Of a stretch of 64,000 nucleotides of DNA, positions 17,746 through 26,950 are shown one piece after another. The notes beneath the pieces are model-generated. The model saw only the letters and a list, made by a program, of their open reading frames with translations. It did no database searches and was not told the origin of the DNA. How positions within the stretch are numbered: the first letter of the stretch is position 1; each line of letters starts with the position of its first letter. The stretch is from Dehalococcoidia bacterium. Lineage in GTDB: Bacteria > Chloroflexota > Dehalococcoidia > SHYB01. The position numbers and the translations under genes are program-made. Where the stretch lies: contig SHYB01000003.1 of the NCBI GenBank assembly GCA_009693015.1, positions 1-64,000 of the forward strand, read 5' to 3'.

Positions 17746-18681
17746 CTACTTCGTCGGCATCCACCTGCTGAACCATCGCACAATCGGCTTCGCCAACTGC
17801 TCAACGTGCTCCGGCGCATACGTCCCGTAATGCGTCGCCCCTGGAATCAGTACCCACTCCTTTGGCTCCGGCGCTGCGTCATACACCGTCCTGTAATCCC
17901 CTACTGGACATAACGTATCCTTCTCCGCCCCGATCAGCATCACCGGACAAGCGATCTTGTGCGCCACCTCCGCCGGGTGAAACTGCATGATGTACTGCGC
18001 GCTGTCCAGCGTGAAGCGCATCTTCCCAATCGGCGTATCCGCCAGCGCCCCGCCCCGCTTCGCCGAATCCGGGTCCGGCACCATGATATCCAGCGGGTTC
18101 ACATACTCCGGCTTTCCCGTCAGCGTCTGCTGGCGCAGGTCCGCCTCCACCCGCTGGCGAAATTCCTGGTACTCCCAATCGCGGCGCAGGCTGCGCATCC
18201 AGCGCTCCCCATTCCCCACCCCCAGCGCTCCCGCGCACGCCTTCACGCGATGGTCCACCGCCGCCACATACGGCGCCAGCGCCCCGCCGTAGCTGTACCC
18301 AAACACGCCGATCTGGTTCGCGTCCACCTCCGGCCGCTGCGCCAGCCACGTGATCGCGTTCCGCATATCCTCCACCTGCTCAAACGGGTTCAATCGCGTA
18401 TGTGGCGCCTCCGCGAACCCTGGACGGCCCTGGCTCTTCCCAAACCCGCGGCAATGCGGCGAAAGTATGATGTACCCCGCCTTCAGCAGCAGCTCATTGA
18501 CCGTATACGTCCCCTTGAAATCCCCCGACATCGCCTTGGGATCCGCCGCGCCGTGCCGGAAGCCGGGACACTCCACCAGCGCCGGACGCCTCTCGCCTTT
18601 CTTGTAATCCGGCGGCAACTCCAGCCGCGCCCACAGCTTATACCCGTCGCTGTAATAATTGATCTCCTGCTCCATCACCAT
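17746..18681 (-). CDS. alpha/beta hydrolase (dienelactone hydrolase/prolyl oligopeptidase-like)
   Basis: 311-residue serine hydrolase. The oxyanion-side motif is SPHCRGFGKSQGRPGF and the nucleophile elbow is FGYSYGG. The acid is probably the aspartate in IGAEKDTLCP, and the histidine is in PGATHYGTY. There is no signal peptide. ATG 18681 follows GGAGGAAGGAG. It probably cleaves an ester or lactone. First gene after a hairpin repeat downstream of the LLM gene. Confidence 0.88.
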   Translation of the reverse strand: MVMEQEINYYSDGYKLWARLELPPDYKKGERRPALVECPGFRHGAADPKAMSGDFKGTYTVNELLLKAGYIILSPHCRGFGKSQGRPGFAEAPHTRLNPFEQVEDMRNAITWLAQRPEVDANQIGVFGYSYGGALAPYVAAVDHRVKACAGALGVGNGERWMRSLRRDWEYQEFRQRVEADLRQQTLTGKPEYVNPLDIMVPDPDSAKRGGALADTPIGKMRFTLDSAQYIMQFHPAEVAHKIACPVMLIGAEKDTLCPVGDYRTVYDAAPEPKEWVLIPGATHYGTYAPEHVEQLAKPIVRWFSRWMPTK

Positions 18682-18707
18682 GCTCCTTCCTCCTGTGTCG
18701 CCGCGCC

Positions 18708-18752
18708 TCCTCCCCCCTGAGGGGGGAGAGATGGAATAGAGGGTGATTCCCC
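18708..18752. repeat. dispersed hairpin repeat, copy 2
   Basis: CTCCCCCCTGAGGGGGGAG stem followed by AGATGGAATAGAGGGTGATTCCC. Same family as copies 5 and 7. Confidence 0.6.
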
Positions 18753-18759
18753 GGCGTCC

Positions 18760-19620
18760 TTACACCTTCCTGATCACATCTTTCGCGAACCGCTCCATTA
18801 GCCCCACCTTCTCCTCCAGCGACGTCGGCGCCGACGCCGGGAAGAAATTCACCGTCAGCTTCTCGAACCCTGCCTTCTTATAGCGCTGCACCTTCTCCGC
18901 CGTCGGCTCGCCGTCCACCCGCACCCACACCTGGTACGGCAGGTGGTCGCGCCCCGCCTCCTTGCGCCATTCGTGGATCTGCTTCACATACGCCTGCGTC
19001 TGCTCCAGCGGCCACGTCAGCCCGTAAAAGCCGTCCCCGAATTTCGCCGCCCGCTTCAGCGCCGCCTCCACCTGCCCCCCAAAAATGATTGGCGGCGGGG
19101 GCGTTTGCGCCGGACTGAACTGCACCCGTCCGATATCGTACGACGGCCCGTGATGCTCCACTACCTTTCCTGTCCACAGCGTCCGCATCGCCTCCACGAT
19201 CTCCTCCATCCGCTTCCCCCGATCGTGAAAATCCGCCCCCACCGCGTCGTACTCCTCCTTCAGCCATCCCGTGCCCACTCCCAGCAGCACCCTGCCGTTG
19301 ACCAGGTAATTCGCCGTCGCGATCGCCCGCGCGCTGAACACGGGATGCCGCGCCGGCAGGATGTACACCCCTGTCCCTAGCAGGAGCTTCGACGTCACCG
19401 CGCCAATGTGAGCAATCGCCACCCACGGATCCATCAGCGGCGTGTCCGGGCTATACCCCGGCGCGCCGCTCTGGTTGTGCGGGTAGCGGCTCTTGTGGTC
19501 TATCGGCGTGATGATATGGTCCGAAATCCATATCGCGCGAAAGCCCAATCGCTCCGCCGCCTGCGCCACCGGCCCCCACTGCCGCGGGTCCCCTCCGAAC
19601 AGGTTGAATGAGTAGTCCAT
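18760..19620 (-). CDS. LLM class F420-dependent oxidoreductase
   Basis: 286-residue luciferase-like TIM barrel. Family features: AAERLGFRAIWISDHI, DPWVAIAHIGAVTSKLLLGTGVYILPARHP, and GVGTGWLKEEYDAVG. The pattern around residues 70-130 resembles the probable F420-dependent oxidoreductases of Rv2161c type rather than FMN monooxygenases, but flavin use cannot be excluded. It ends near a hairpin repeat and starts 28 bases after the SDR at 19649, so the two are probably co-transcribed. Confidence 0.88.
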   Translation of the reverse strand: MDYSFNLFGGDPRQWGPVAQAAERLGFRAIWISDHIITPIDHKSRYPHNQSGAPGYSPDTPLMDPWVAIAHIGAVTSKLLLGTGVYILPARHPVFSARAIATANYLVNGRVLLGVGTGWLKEEYDAVGADFHDRGKRMEEIVEAMRTLWTGKVVEHHGPSYDIGRVQFSPAQTPPPPIIFGGQVEAALKRAAKFGDGFYGLTWPLEQTQAYVKQIHEWRKEAGRDHLPYQVWVRVDGEPTAEKVQRYKKAGFEKLTVNFFPASAPTSLEEKVGLMERFAKDVIRKV

Positions 19621-19648
19621 GTTGCCTCCTCGCTTGCCTCGTGACCCC

Positions 19649-20482
19649 TTAGGACAGCACCGGCCGCTGCGTCCACTTGCCGTTCGGCCGCTTGAACCAG
19701 CCGCCTCCCGCGCGCGCCCCCCCGCTTAGGTCAATCACCGCGCCCGTCACCCACGCCGAAAGGTCCGACGCCAGGAACACCGCCACCCCGGCATAATCGT
19801 CCGGGTCGCCGAACCGTCCCAGCGGTATCCAGTTCGCCTCCAGGTGCTTCGTCTCCGGCGTCAGCCATTTGTCTATATCCACCTGCAACGACCGCGTCGT
19901 CTCCGGCGAGATCGCATTGACCCTGATCTTATGCTGCCCCAGTTCCAGCGCGATGGACTGCGTGAACGATACCACCGCGCCCTTGTACGCTGAATACACC
20001 GGCCCGTCCGGGTAGCCGCGGAACGCCTCGATCGTCGTGGCGTTGATGATGCTCCCCCCCTGGCCCTGGCGAATCATATGCGGCAGCACCGCGTGCGTGC
20101 AGTACAGCACATGCCCAAAGTTGATCGCGTGCTGCGCCTCCCAATCGGCCCGCGTGGACGCCACGAACCCGTTCTTCGCCCCCACCATCTCGCCCACGTT
20201 GTTCACCAGGATGTCTATGCGCCCATACTGCTTGATCGTCTCCTCCACCATCCGCTTCACCTGCGCCTCCTCCCGCACATCCGTCACCAGCGCCAGCGCA
20301 TCCCCGCCCTGCTTCTTGATCTCCGCCACCGTCTCCTTGCACCGCTGGGCATTGATCTCCGCCACCACCACCTTCGCCCCAAACGCCGCGAACGTCTGCG
20401 ACGTTGCTTTCCCGCACCCGCCGCCGCCTCCCGTCACAATCGCCACCTTCCCGTTCAAACTCACCGCGTCACGCGTCAGCAT
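19649..20482 (-). CDS. SDR family oxidoreductase
   Basis: 277-residue short-chain dehydrogenase: TGGGGGCGKATSQTF cofactor loop (a cysteine replaces the usual isoleucine), NNVGE, INATTIEAF, intact Tyr-Ser-Ala-Tyr-Lys, RVNAISPET. The C-terminal tail GGWFKRPNGKWTQRP closely matches that of the SDR at 6284, so the two are paralogs. Its start overlaps the cysteine-hydrolase gene by 14 bases. Confidence 0.92.
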   Translation of the reverse strand: MLTRDAVSLNGKVAIVTGGGGGCGKATSQTFAAFGAKVVVAEINAQRCKETVAEIKKQGGDALALVTDVREEAQVKRMVEETIKQYGRIDILVNNVGEMVGAKNGFVASTRADWEAQHAINFGHVLYCTHAVLPHMIRQGQGGSIINATTIEAFRGYPDGPVYSAYKGAVVSFTQSIALELGQHKIRVNAISPETTRSLQVDIDKWLTPETKHLEANWIPLGRFGDPDDYAGVAVFLASDLSAWVTGAVIDLSGGARAGGGWFKRPNGKWTQRPVLS

Positions 20483-21155
20483 GCTGCCTCCTTGCCGTCT
20501 TCACATACTCCATTGCCTCGCCCAGCTCCAGCACATGGCCGTGCTTCATCCACGTCTCCAGCAGCGCCATCGCCAGCGCCGTCTCCAGCCGGTCGAACAC
20601 GCAGTCCTGCACCATCGCCACAACGTAGCCCCGCGCCCGCGCCTCCACCAGCGACGCCTCCACGCACCCGCCGGCGCTCCCCCCCGCGAACAAGATCGTA
20701 TCGATCCGCTTCGCCGTCAGGTAGCTCTGCAACGGCGTCCCGTAAAACCCGCTGGCATACGTCTTCTCCACCACGAGGTCGCCCTCCTGCGGCGCCACCT
20801 CCCGCACGATCTGCGACCATTCCTCGCCACTCCCGTCTTCGATCACACTCGCGGCCACATCATAATCCGCCGACCGCAAATGCACCTGGCGTGTATACAG
20901 CACCGGCACACCCGCCCCGCGCGCCGCCTCCAGCAATTGCCGCGTGGCGCGCACCGCCTCCCACGCCTCCGGGCCCCCAGCGCGCGGCCACCGCGCCGCC
21001 TCGGCTGCGTCTGCCGAACGCCCTAGCCACACCACCTGCGCATCAATCACCAGCACGCACGGCGATTTGCCCAGCGGCGCGTGCCGCCCCCAAGTCCCGG
21101 TGTTCACCACCCTCCGGTCGCGCTCGCTCAACACATCGTTCCACACCGGCTTCAC
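20469..21155 (-). CDS. isochorismatase-like cysteine hydrolase
   Basis: 228-residue cysteine hydrolase. The catalytic triad can be read as Asp in CVLVIDAQ, Lys in VVEKTYASGF and Cys in GGSAGGCVEAS, in the canonical order and spacing. Relatives include N-carbamoylsarcosine amidohydrolase, nicotinamidase and ureidoacrylate hydrolase. The likely start is GTG 21155 with no clear ribosome-binding site, so it may be a little shorter. Overlaps the next gene by 14 bases (translational coupling). Confidence 0.87.
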   Translation of the reverse strand: MKPVWNDVLSERDRRVVNTGTWGRHAPLGKSPCVLVIDAQVVWLGRSADAAEAARWPRAGGPEAWEAVRATRQLLEAARGAGVPVLYTRQVHLRSADYDVAASVIEDGSGEEWSQIVREVAPQEGDLVVEKTYASGFYGTPLQSYLTAKRIDTILFAGGSAGGCVEASLVEARARGYVVAMVQDCVFDRLETALAMALLETWMKHGHVLELGEAMEYVKTARRQHADA

Positions 21156-21172
21156 CAGCGTGCCGCCTGACC

Positions 21173-21210
21173 CCCTCTCCCTTCAAGGGAGAGGGTTGGG
21201 GTGAGGGCAT
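21173..21210. repeat. dispersed hairpin repeat, copy 3
   Basis: CCTCTCCCTT/AAGGGAGAGG perfect hairpin followed by TTGGGGTGAGGG. Confidence 0.65.
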
Positions 21211-21279
21211 AACACACCCGCGACGCTTCTGTGAGAAGCTCTTTTGCCATCTGTTTCAAGTGCAAAGCCATTATCCCGC

Positions 21280-22059
21280 CTAGGTGACGTACGCTCCCCC
21301 GTTGATATGTATCGACTGCCCCGTCACGAACGCCGCCGCGTCCGACGCCAGGTACGCCGCCATCGCGCCAATCTCTCGCGTCATGCCCAGCCTGCCCACC
21401 GGTATTCCTGGCCGCTGCGCCTCCGCCACCGCCCGCGATGGTGCCTCCAGCCGCCGCTCCTCGGAAACCACCCACTGCTCCGCGCGCTCCGTATCAAACG
21501 TCCCCGGCACGATCGTGTTCACCGTGATCCCCTGCGCCGCAAACTCCAGAGCCAGCCCCCTGCTCAGCCCTAGCAGCCCCGCCTTGCTCGTGGCGATGTG
21601 CGCGCCTCCCTTGGCCCCCGTGAACCCGATCAGCCCCGAAATGAGCAGGATGCGCCCCCACTTCTGTTCCACCATCCCCGGCAGCACCGCCTGCGCCGCG
21701 AAAAACGCCCCGCGCAGATTCACCGCCAGCACCCGCTCCCAATCCTCGTCGGTGATCTCCAGAAACGCCTGGTGCGGACGGATCGCCGGCGTATACACCA
21801 GAATATCTATACGGCCAACTGCCGCCGCCGCTTCCTTCGCCACCCGCGCCACATCCGCGTGCGACCCCGCGTCCCCCACCAGGCCCGCAGACTTCACCCC
21901 CAGCGCGCGAATCTCCCCAGCCGTCGCCTCCACCTCCGCGCGCTGCCTCCCCCCGCTCACCGCCACGTTCGCCCCCGCCTGCGCCAGCGCCACGGCGATC
22001 CCCTTGCCGATATTCCTCCCCCCGCCGATCACCAGCGCCGACTTTCCCCGCAGCGTCAT
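21280..22059 (-). CDS. SDR family protein lacking the catalytic tyrosine
   Basis: 259-residue SDR with cofactor motif IGGGRNIGKG, serine in LLISGLIG and substrate-side VNTIVPGTF. The position four before the active-site lysine (GAHIATSKAG) is isoleucine (ATC), so the catalytic tyrosine is missing. ATG 22059 follows AAAGGAG; the open frame upstream overlaps the CoA-transferase and is not used. It may be non-catalytic or use another proton donor. Confidence 0.88.
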   Translation of the reverse strand: MTLRGKSALVIGGGRNIGKGIAVALAQAGANVAVSGGRQRAEVEATAGEIRALGVKSAGLVGDAGSHADVARVAKEAAAAVGRIDILVYTPAIRPHQAFLEITDEDWERVLAVNLRGAFFAAQAVLPGMVEQKWGRILLISGLIGFTGAKGGAHIATSKAGLLGLSRGLALEFAAQGITVNTIVPGTFDTERAEQWVVSEERRLEAPSRAVAEAQRPGIPVGRLGMTREIGAMAAYLASDAAAFVTGQSIHINGGAYVT

Positions 22060-22099
22060 GAACTGATCTCCTTTGCCGCCTGCTGCTCGCTCGTCGCTG

Positions 22100-23359
22100 C
22101 TATGTGCTCGAGGCTGACTGGACGGGCAGTTCCGCCTCTGTCGTAATGCCGCCTTCCACAAACGCCTCCCCAATCTCGTCGTCGGATAGCTCCAGCAAAT
22201 CCTTCAACACATGCTCGTTGTGCGCCCCCAGGCACGGCCCCGGCCGCTGGCAGTCCGCCACCGCTGACATATGGAAGCTTGGCCCCTTATACAGATGCGG
22301 GCCGATCGCATCGTGCCGCAGCTCCCGCCAGAACCCGCGCGCCCGCAACTGCGCGTCCTGCGGCACATCGCTGCTCTTGTTCACCACCCCTGCCGCGATC
22401 CCTGCCTGCTGCAGCATCGCCTCCACCTTCCCCGCCTCCTGCCGCCGCGTCCACTCTCCGATGCGCCTGTCCATCTCGTCCTCGTTCGCCTTCCTGCCCT
22501 GATGCGTGGCGAACCTCGCCTCCCGCGCCCACGCCGGCGACCCCATCGCACGCGCCAGCGCCTGCCACTCCCCGTCCGTCCGCACCACGATCACGCACCA
22601 GCGATCATCTCCCGCGCACGGGTACGCTTGATGCGGGCTGGCAAAATCCACGTGATTCCCCTGGCGCTCCGGCTCCTGCCCGTTCGCCAGGTAGTCCATA
22701 ATCGCCGGCCCCATTCCGTGGCACCCGATCTCCGATTGCGATAGGTCTATCCGCTGTCCTTCCCCCGTCTTGTTCCGGTGCAGCAGCGCCGCCAGGATCG
22801 CCGAAGCCGCGAAGCGCGGCGCGGTGAAATCCGTATACGCCTGCGGGTACGGCATCGGTGGCCCACCCGCGTACCCGCTGACGTAGTGCAGGCCCGACAA
22901 TGCCGCCGAGTGATATCCCCAGCCCGCCTGTTTCGCCAGCGGGCCGTAGTCCCCCAGCAGGCTCGTGCTGAAATAGATGATGTCCGGATTCCTCTTCCGA
23001 ACCTGGTCATAGTCCAAACCCAGCCGGTCCATGGAGCCCGGCACAAAACTGTTCAACATCACGTCGCACCACTCCGCCAGCCGCAGCGCGATCTTCTTTC
23101 CGGAAGGCTTCGCTAGGTTCACCGTCAGGCTCAGCGCCCCGCAGTTCACGGTGGCGAAGTACAGGTTGTTGTTCACCCCCGGCACGCCGCCCTTGAACGG
23201 GTTCATAATGCGCACCATGTCCGGGCGGTGGTGGCTCTCCAGCCGCACGACTGTTGCTCCCCACATCGCCAGGTAGCGCGCCGTCAGCGGCCCCATCACG
23301 ATCCAGCTGAAGTTCGCCACCTTCAGACCCGCCAGCGGCAGCCGCTGCGGTGTCGCCAC
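22100..23359 (-). CDS. CaiB/BaiF family III CoA-transferase
   Basis: 419 residues. N-terminal LAGLKVANFSWIVMGPLTARY and WGATVVRLES mark the family; QAYTDFTAPRF holds the probable catalytic aspartate; GEGQRIDLSQSEI follows. The start is GTG 23359, sharing its G with the TAG stop of the upstream CoA-transferase. The tight coupling suggests the two form a heteromeric transferase, as in benzylsuccinate CoA-transferase (BbsEF). Confidence 0.92.
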   Translation of the reverse strand: MATPQRLPLAGLKVANFSWIVMGPLTARYLAMWGATVVRLESHHRPDMVRIMNPFKGGVPGVNNNLYFATVNCGALSLTVNLAKPSGKKIALRLAEWCDVMLNSFVPGSMDRLGLDYDQVRKRNPDIIYFSTSLLGDYGPLAKQAGWGYHSAALSGLHYVSGYAGGPPMPYPQAYTDFTAPRFAASAILAALLHRNKTGEGQRIDLSQSEIGCHGMGPAIMDYLANGQEPERQGNHVDFASPHQAYPCAGDDRWCVIVVRTDGEWQALARAMGSPAWAREARFATHQGRKANEDEMDRRIGEWTRRQEAGKVEAMLQQAGIAAGVVNKSSDVPQDAQLRARGFWRELRHDAIGPHLYKGPSFHMSAVADCQRPGPCLGAHNEHVLKDLLELSDDEIGEAFVEGGITTEAELPVQSASST

Positions 23360-24663
23360 TAGATCGCCCCCGCCGCGCGCAGTACCCGCCGCCGCTCTTC
23401 CGTCATCCCCATCTCGCCCGCGAAAATCTCCACGTTGTGCTCCCCAATCAGCGGCGCCCGTCGCCGTATCTTCGGTGGCGTCGCCGTCATCTGCGCGAAT
23501 GGGCCGGGGTACACCAGCTTGCGTCCCAGCTCCGGGTGCTCCACCTCTTCCCAGAACCCCCGCTGCCGCATGTGCTTGTTGCGCGCCACGTCCCCTGGCG
23601 AGGCCACCGGCGCCACGAAGATGCTGTGCGCCGCCGCCTTCTCGAAAATCTCATCTTTCGTCCTCGTCAGCAGGAAACCCACGAACGGCTGCTCCAGCCG
23701 CTGCGTCTCCTCCAGCGTGATTGTCGCCGCGTCGTACTCCCGGTTCCACGCGTACCGCGCCAGCCAGTCGGGGCACTCCCCCTCTTGCTGCATCCACTGC
23801 ACCAGCGCGTTCATAGACCGCGCGATCCCCTCCGTGCCGCCCTGCACCGTGAAGCAGACATGCCCGTCCTTGCACTCGAACACCAGCCGTCGCGCCACCC
23901 CGCCGGAGGTCGGCCACGATGTGCCTACGCGTTGCAGATCAATCCCCAGCGCCATCCAGTACTCCGGCGAGTACCCCGTGATCTGTAGCGACGACTCCTG
24001 CGCCGAAACGTCCACGTGCTGCCCTTCGCCGCCTGCCTCGCGTCCCACCAGCGCGATCAGCGTCCCTGTCGCCCCCTCCGCCCCCCCGCTCAGCGACGCC
24101 TGGTGGTGGTATCCCACGTCCAGCGGCTCCCGCTGCGGCTCGCCGTTGATGTACAGCGCACCCGAAGCCGCCCACGCCACCAGGTCGGTCGCCTGATAGC
24201 GCGCCTTCGGGCCTTCCTGCCCAAAATACGTCATGCTCGTCATGATCAGCCTGGGGTTAATCGCATGCAGCCGCGCGTACCCCAGCCCCAGCGCCTCCAT
24301 CCGTCCTGGCGTGAACGACTCCACCACGATGTCCGCCCTGCGCGCCATCTCCTCAAACACCGCGCGCCCGTCCGCCGATTCCAGGTTCAGCGTGACCCCG
24401 CGCTTGTTGGCGTTGTAGAAATACCAGAACAGGCTCTTCTCCGCGTCCGGCGTATTGTCCAGGAACGGCCCCAGGCGCCGCGTCTCGTCGCCTCCCGGCG
24501 GCTCGATCTTGATCACGTCCGCGCCCAGATCGCCCAGCATCCGCCCGCACACGCAGAAGCCGCCCTGCGCCAGGTCTAGCACCCGGTACCCCTCAAGCGC
24601 GCTCTTTTGCCCTGCCTGCCCCTGGCGCGCGCCCTTCTCCCCTGGTGTCAGCGATTGCGGCAT
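23359..24663 (-). CDS. CaiB/BaiF family III CoA-transferase
   Basis: 434 residues: LEGYRVLDLAQGGFCVCGRML, DLGADVIKIEPPGGDETR, YQATDLVAWAASGALY with the likely aspartate, GEGQHVDVSAQESS. It has a 20-residue polar N-terminal extension. ATG 24663 follows AAAGGA. First gene of a coupled pair with the one at 22100. Confidence 0.92.
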   Translation of the reverse strand: MPQSLTPGEKGARQGQAGQKSALEGYRVLDLAQGGFCVCGRMLGDLGADVIKIEPPGGDETRRLGPFLDNTPDAEKSLFWYFYNANKRGVTLNLESADGRAVFEEMARRADIVVESFTPGRMEALGLGYARLHAINPRLIMTSMTYFGQEGPKARYQATDLVAWAASGALYINGEPQREPLDVGYHHQASLSGGAEGATGTLIALVGREAGGEGQHVDVSAQESSLQITGYSPEYWMALGIDLQRVGTSWPTSGGVARRLVFECKDGHVCFTVQGGTEGIARSMNALVQWMQQEGECPDWLARYAWNREYDAATITLEETQRLEQPFVGFLLTRTKDEIFEKAAAHSIFVAPVASPGDVARNKHMRQRGFWEEVEHPELGRKLVYPGPFAQMTATPPKIRRRAPLIGEHNVEIFAGEMGMTEERRRVLRAAGAI

Positions 24664-24712
24664 GCTGTCCTTTTCCCCGAACCCTTTCCCGTCTTTTCTT
24701 TCCCTGCTCTAC

Positions 24713-24743
24713 ACCCGCTCCCGCCAAGGGAGCGGGTGAGTCC
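24713..24743. repeat. dispersed hairpin repeat, copy 4
   Basis: CCCGCTCCC/GGGAGCGGG stem (loop GCCAA) followed by TGAGTCCCCG, between the CoA-transferase start and the hydratase end. Confidence 0.5.
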
Positions 24744-24747
24744 CCGC

Positions 24748-25530
24748 CTACCGCCCCGTAAATCGAGGCTTGCGTTTTTCCATGAACGCGCGGAACCCCT
24801 CCTGTGCGTCATACGTCTGGTTGTGCGTCATCGTCGCCCACTTCTCCATCTCCAGCCCCGTGAGCAGGTCAGCCTGCAAGCCGAAGTTCACCAGCGATTT
24901 CACCGTGCTCGTCGCCACCGCGCTGCGTTCCTTCAGCCGGTCCGTCAGCTCCTTCACCGCCGCGTCCAGTTGTGCTGCCGGCACCGCGCGATTCACCAGC
25001 CCGATCCGCTCCGCCTCCTTGCCGCTAATCCACGACCCGGTGTACAGCAGCTCCTTCGCCCGCCGCGCCCCCAGCAGCCGCGGCAGCCGCTGGCTCCCTC
25101 CCCCCCCCGCGATCACCCCGAACACCGCATGCTGGTCCCCCAGCCGCGCCTCCTCATCGGCCACCGCCAGGTCGCACACCAGCATCAGCTCCAGCCCGCC
25201 CGCCAGCGCCAGCCCGTTCACCCGCGCGATCGTCGGTTTCGGCTGCGTCTCGATGTAGTTCATGATGCCGTGCCAGGTATCCAGCCAGTGCTTCACCCGC
25301 AGCGGCGCTTTGATCACCTCGGAAAACACCTTCATGTCCGCGCCCGCGGAGAACGCCCGCCCCGTCCCCGTGATCACCACCGCCTGCACGCCATCGTCCG
25401 TCGCCGACTCCTGCAGCACCTGCTCGATTTCCCGCAGCAGTTCCAGGGAAATAGCGTTCAGCACGTTCGGGCGATTCAGTGTGATATACCCCACGCCGTC
25501 TTTCTTTTCCCAAATGATGTTGCTGTACAC
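24748..25530 (-). CDS. enoyl-CoA hydratase/isomerase
   Basis: 260-residue crotonase. Oxyanion hole AFSAGADMKVF; first glutamate in LAGGLELMLVCDL. The second catalytic position falls in GDQHAVFGVIAGGGGSQRL, where the usual glutamate is absent, so an isomerase or other crotonase activity is as likely as hydration. The C-terminal EGFRAFMEKRKPRFTGR is typical. The start is GTG 25530 after GAGAGG. Confidence 0.92.
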   Translation of the reverse strand: MYSNIIWEKKDGVGYITLNRPNVLNAISLELLREIEQVLQESATDDGVQAVVITGTGRAFSAGADMKVFSEVIKAPLRVKHWLDTWHGIMNYIETQPKPTIARVNGLALAGGLELMLVCDLAVADEEARLGDQHAVFGVIAGGGGSQRLPRLLGARRAKELLYTGSWISGKEAERIGLVNRAVPAAQLDAAVKELTDRLKERSAVATSTVKSLVNFGLQADLLTGLEMEKWATMTHNQTYDAQEGFRAFMEKRKPRFTGR

Positions 25531-25601
25531 GTTTACCTCTCGCCACGCGCCCTGGTTGCCTAGTGTCTTAGGAACGGCAGCCCACTCACGGTAGTAATGA
25601 A

Positions 25602-25638
25602 TGCAGCACTAACCCGCCTCTGGCGGGTTAGTGCTGCA
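25602..25638 (-). terminator. hairpin spanning the hydratase stop codon
   Basis: Seventeen-pair perfect inverted repeat (TGCAGCACTAACCCGCC, loop TCT) that includes the last codons and TAA of the gene ending at 25628. No long T-run follows, so it may act as terminator or 3' stabiliser. Confidence 0.5.
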
Positions 25639-26467
25639 CCTGCTGCCGAGCCTTCCAGAAATTCGGCTGCCGCTTCTCCAAGAACGAGGCCGGGCCTTCC
25701 TTGCACTCCGGCGAATCGAAAAAGTCCGGGTACATCGAAGCCACCTTCAGGCCGATATTCGGCATGGCGTCAATTTCCCCATCGAACGTCGCCTTCAGGA
25801 TCTCGATGCACGCGGGACTGGCCTTCAAGATGTCCTCGCACCAGCGGTCCACCTCTGCGTCCAGCCGGTCCACCGGCACCACGCGGTTCACCAGCCCCAT
25901 CTCCAGCGCCTCGTCCGCCGTGTAGCGATGGCACCCCATCCACAGCTCCCGCGCCTTCTTCGCTCCCACCACGCGCACCAGGTACTGCGTCACAAACCCG
26001 TCCGACGGGCTTGCCACCCGCGGCCCGTTCTGCCCGAAGATCGCCGTCTCCGTGGCGATGGTGAAATCGCTGCAGTACGCGAAATGGTTATGCCCCCCGA
26101 TGCAGTACCCCTTCACCGCCGCGATCACCGGCTTCTTGCACACTCGGATCATGCGGTTCGGCGGGTACTCGTGATAAAACCGCTTCCGCGTCCCCCACAC
26201 CTCCCACGCCACATCGCCGCCCGTGCCGAAGTGGTCCCCGATGCCCGTCAGGATCACCGCCCCGATATTCGGGTCGTGGCTGGCGTCGTAAAAGCAGCGG
26301 AACATCTCGTCCTCCGTCTCCGGACGGATCGCGTTGTACCGCTTCGGCCGGTTCACGGAAATGCGCGCCACCCCCGCGCCGAAAAACGTATGCGTTTTCT
26401 TTTCGTACACCACCTCTTCCATCTTCGTCCCCAGCGTGTCAATCTGCGTCCACGGTGTCCACGTCAT
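25628..26467 (-). CDS. MenB/BadI-like crotonase
   Basis: 279 residues. Resembles 1,4-dihydroxy-2-naphthoyl-CoA synthase and 2-ketocyclohexanecarboxyl-CoA hydrolase (BadI): VARISVNRPKRYNAIRPET, HFGTGGDVAWE, GGHNHFAYCSDFTIAT, AIFGQNGPRVASPSDG. No other menaquinone biosynthesis genes are nearby and the neighbours are catabolic, so a BadI-like ring-opening role on a cyclic acyl-CoA is the better guess. Downstream of the DsrE-like gene by 13 bases, likely co-transcribed. Confidence 0.88.
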   Translation of the reverse strand: MTWTPWTQIDTLGTKMEEVVYEKKTHTFFGAGVARISVNRPKRYNAIRPETEDEMFRCFYDASHDPNIGAVILTGIGDHFGTGGDVAWEVWGTRKRFYHEYPPNRMIRVCKKPVIAAVKGYCIGGHNHFAYCSDFTIATETAIFGQNGPRVASPSDGFVTQYLVRVVGAKKARELWMGCHRYTADEALEMGLVNRVVPVDRLDAEVDRWCEDILKASPACIEILKATFDGEIDAMPNIGLKVASMYPDFFDSPECKEGPASFLEKRQPNFWKARQQVQH

Positions 26468-26480
26468 CTTGTTGCTCCTT

Positions 26481-26909
26481 TTAGAACCCGCCCACCACGC
26501 GCTTCGCCTGGGTGAGCATGGTAATCATCTCTGCTTCGCTGACCGCGGCGATCCCCTCCGGCAGGCGCGATTGCACCCCTAGCAGCTTCACCCACGGCGG
26601 GCAGCCGTACAGCGCCACTCCCGCCTCCTTCGCCAGCCCCAAAAGCGCGCGGCGGTCCAATTGCCTGCCGTCGCCCCTGCCACTTATGGGCAGGCCCATC
26701 TCCTTGCCGTTATCCGCCATCGCCCAGCGGATAGACACGTCCTGCAACCCGCGAGGCCACAGCATCGCCTCGCCCGCTAGCGCCATCAGCGCCTCGCCCG
26801 CAAACGCGATCCCCGCATCCTTGCCCGCACGCTTCGCCTCCCGCGCCATGTACACGTTCGACAGAACCGAGTCCACCGTCCCGCTGCTACACAAGAAAAG
26901 AACATCCAC
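26481..26909 (-). CDS. DsrE/F-like small protein
   Basis: 142 residues with the alternating beta/alpha pattern of DsrE/DsrF-like proteins: MDVLFLCSSGTVDSVLS at the start, VALYGCPPWVKLLG carrying the conserved cysteine, and a C-terminal EAEMITMLTQAKRVVGGF. Members handle persulfides or act as peroxiredoxin-like carriers. The start is apparently GTG 26909. Thirteen bases before the MenB/BadI-like gene. Moderately sure. Confidence 0.65.
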   Translation of the reverse strand: MDVLFLCSSGTVDSVLSNVYMAREAKRAGKDAGIAFAGEALMALAGEAMLWPRGLQDVSIRWAMADNGKEMGLPISGRGDGRQLDRRALLGLAKEAGVALYGCPPWVKLLGVQSRLPEGIAAVSEAEMITMLTQAKRVVGGF

Positions 26910-26950
26910 GCGTTCGTTCCTCCACAGGCCGCTATAGTGACGCAGTCATC

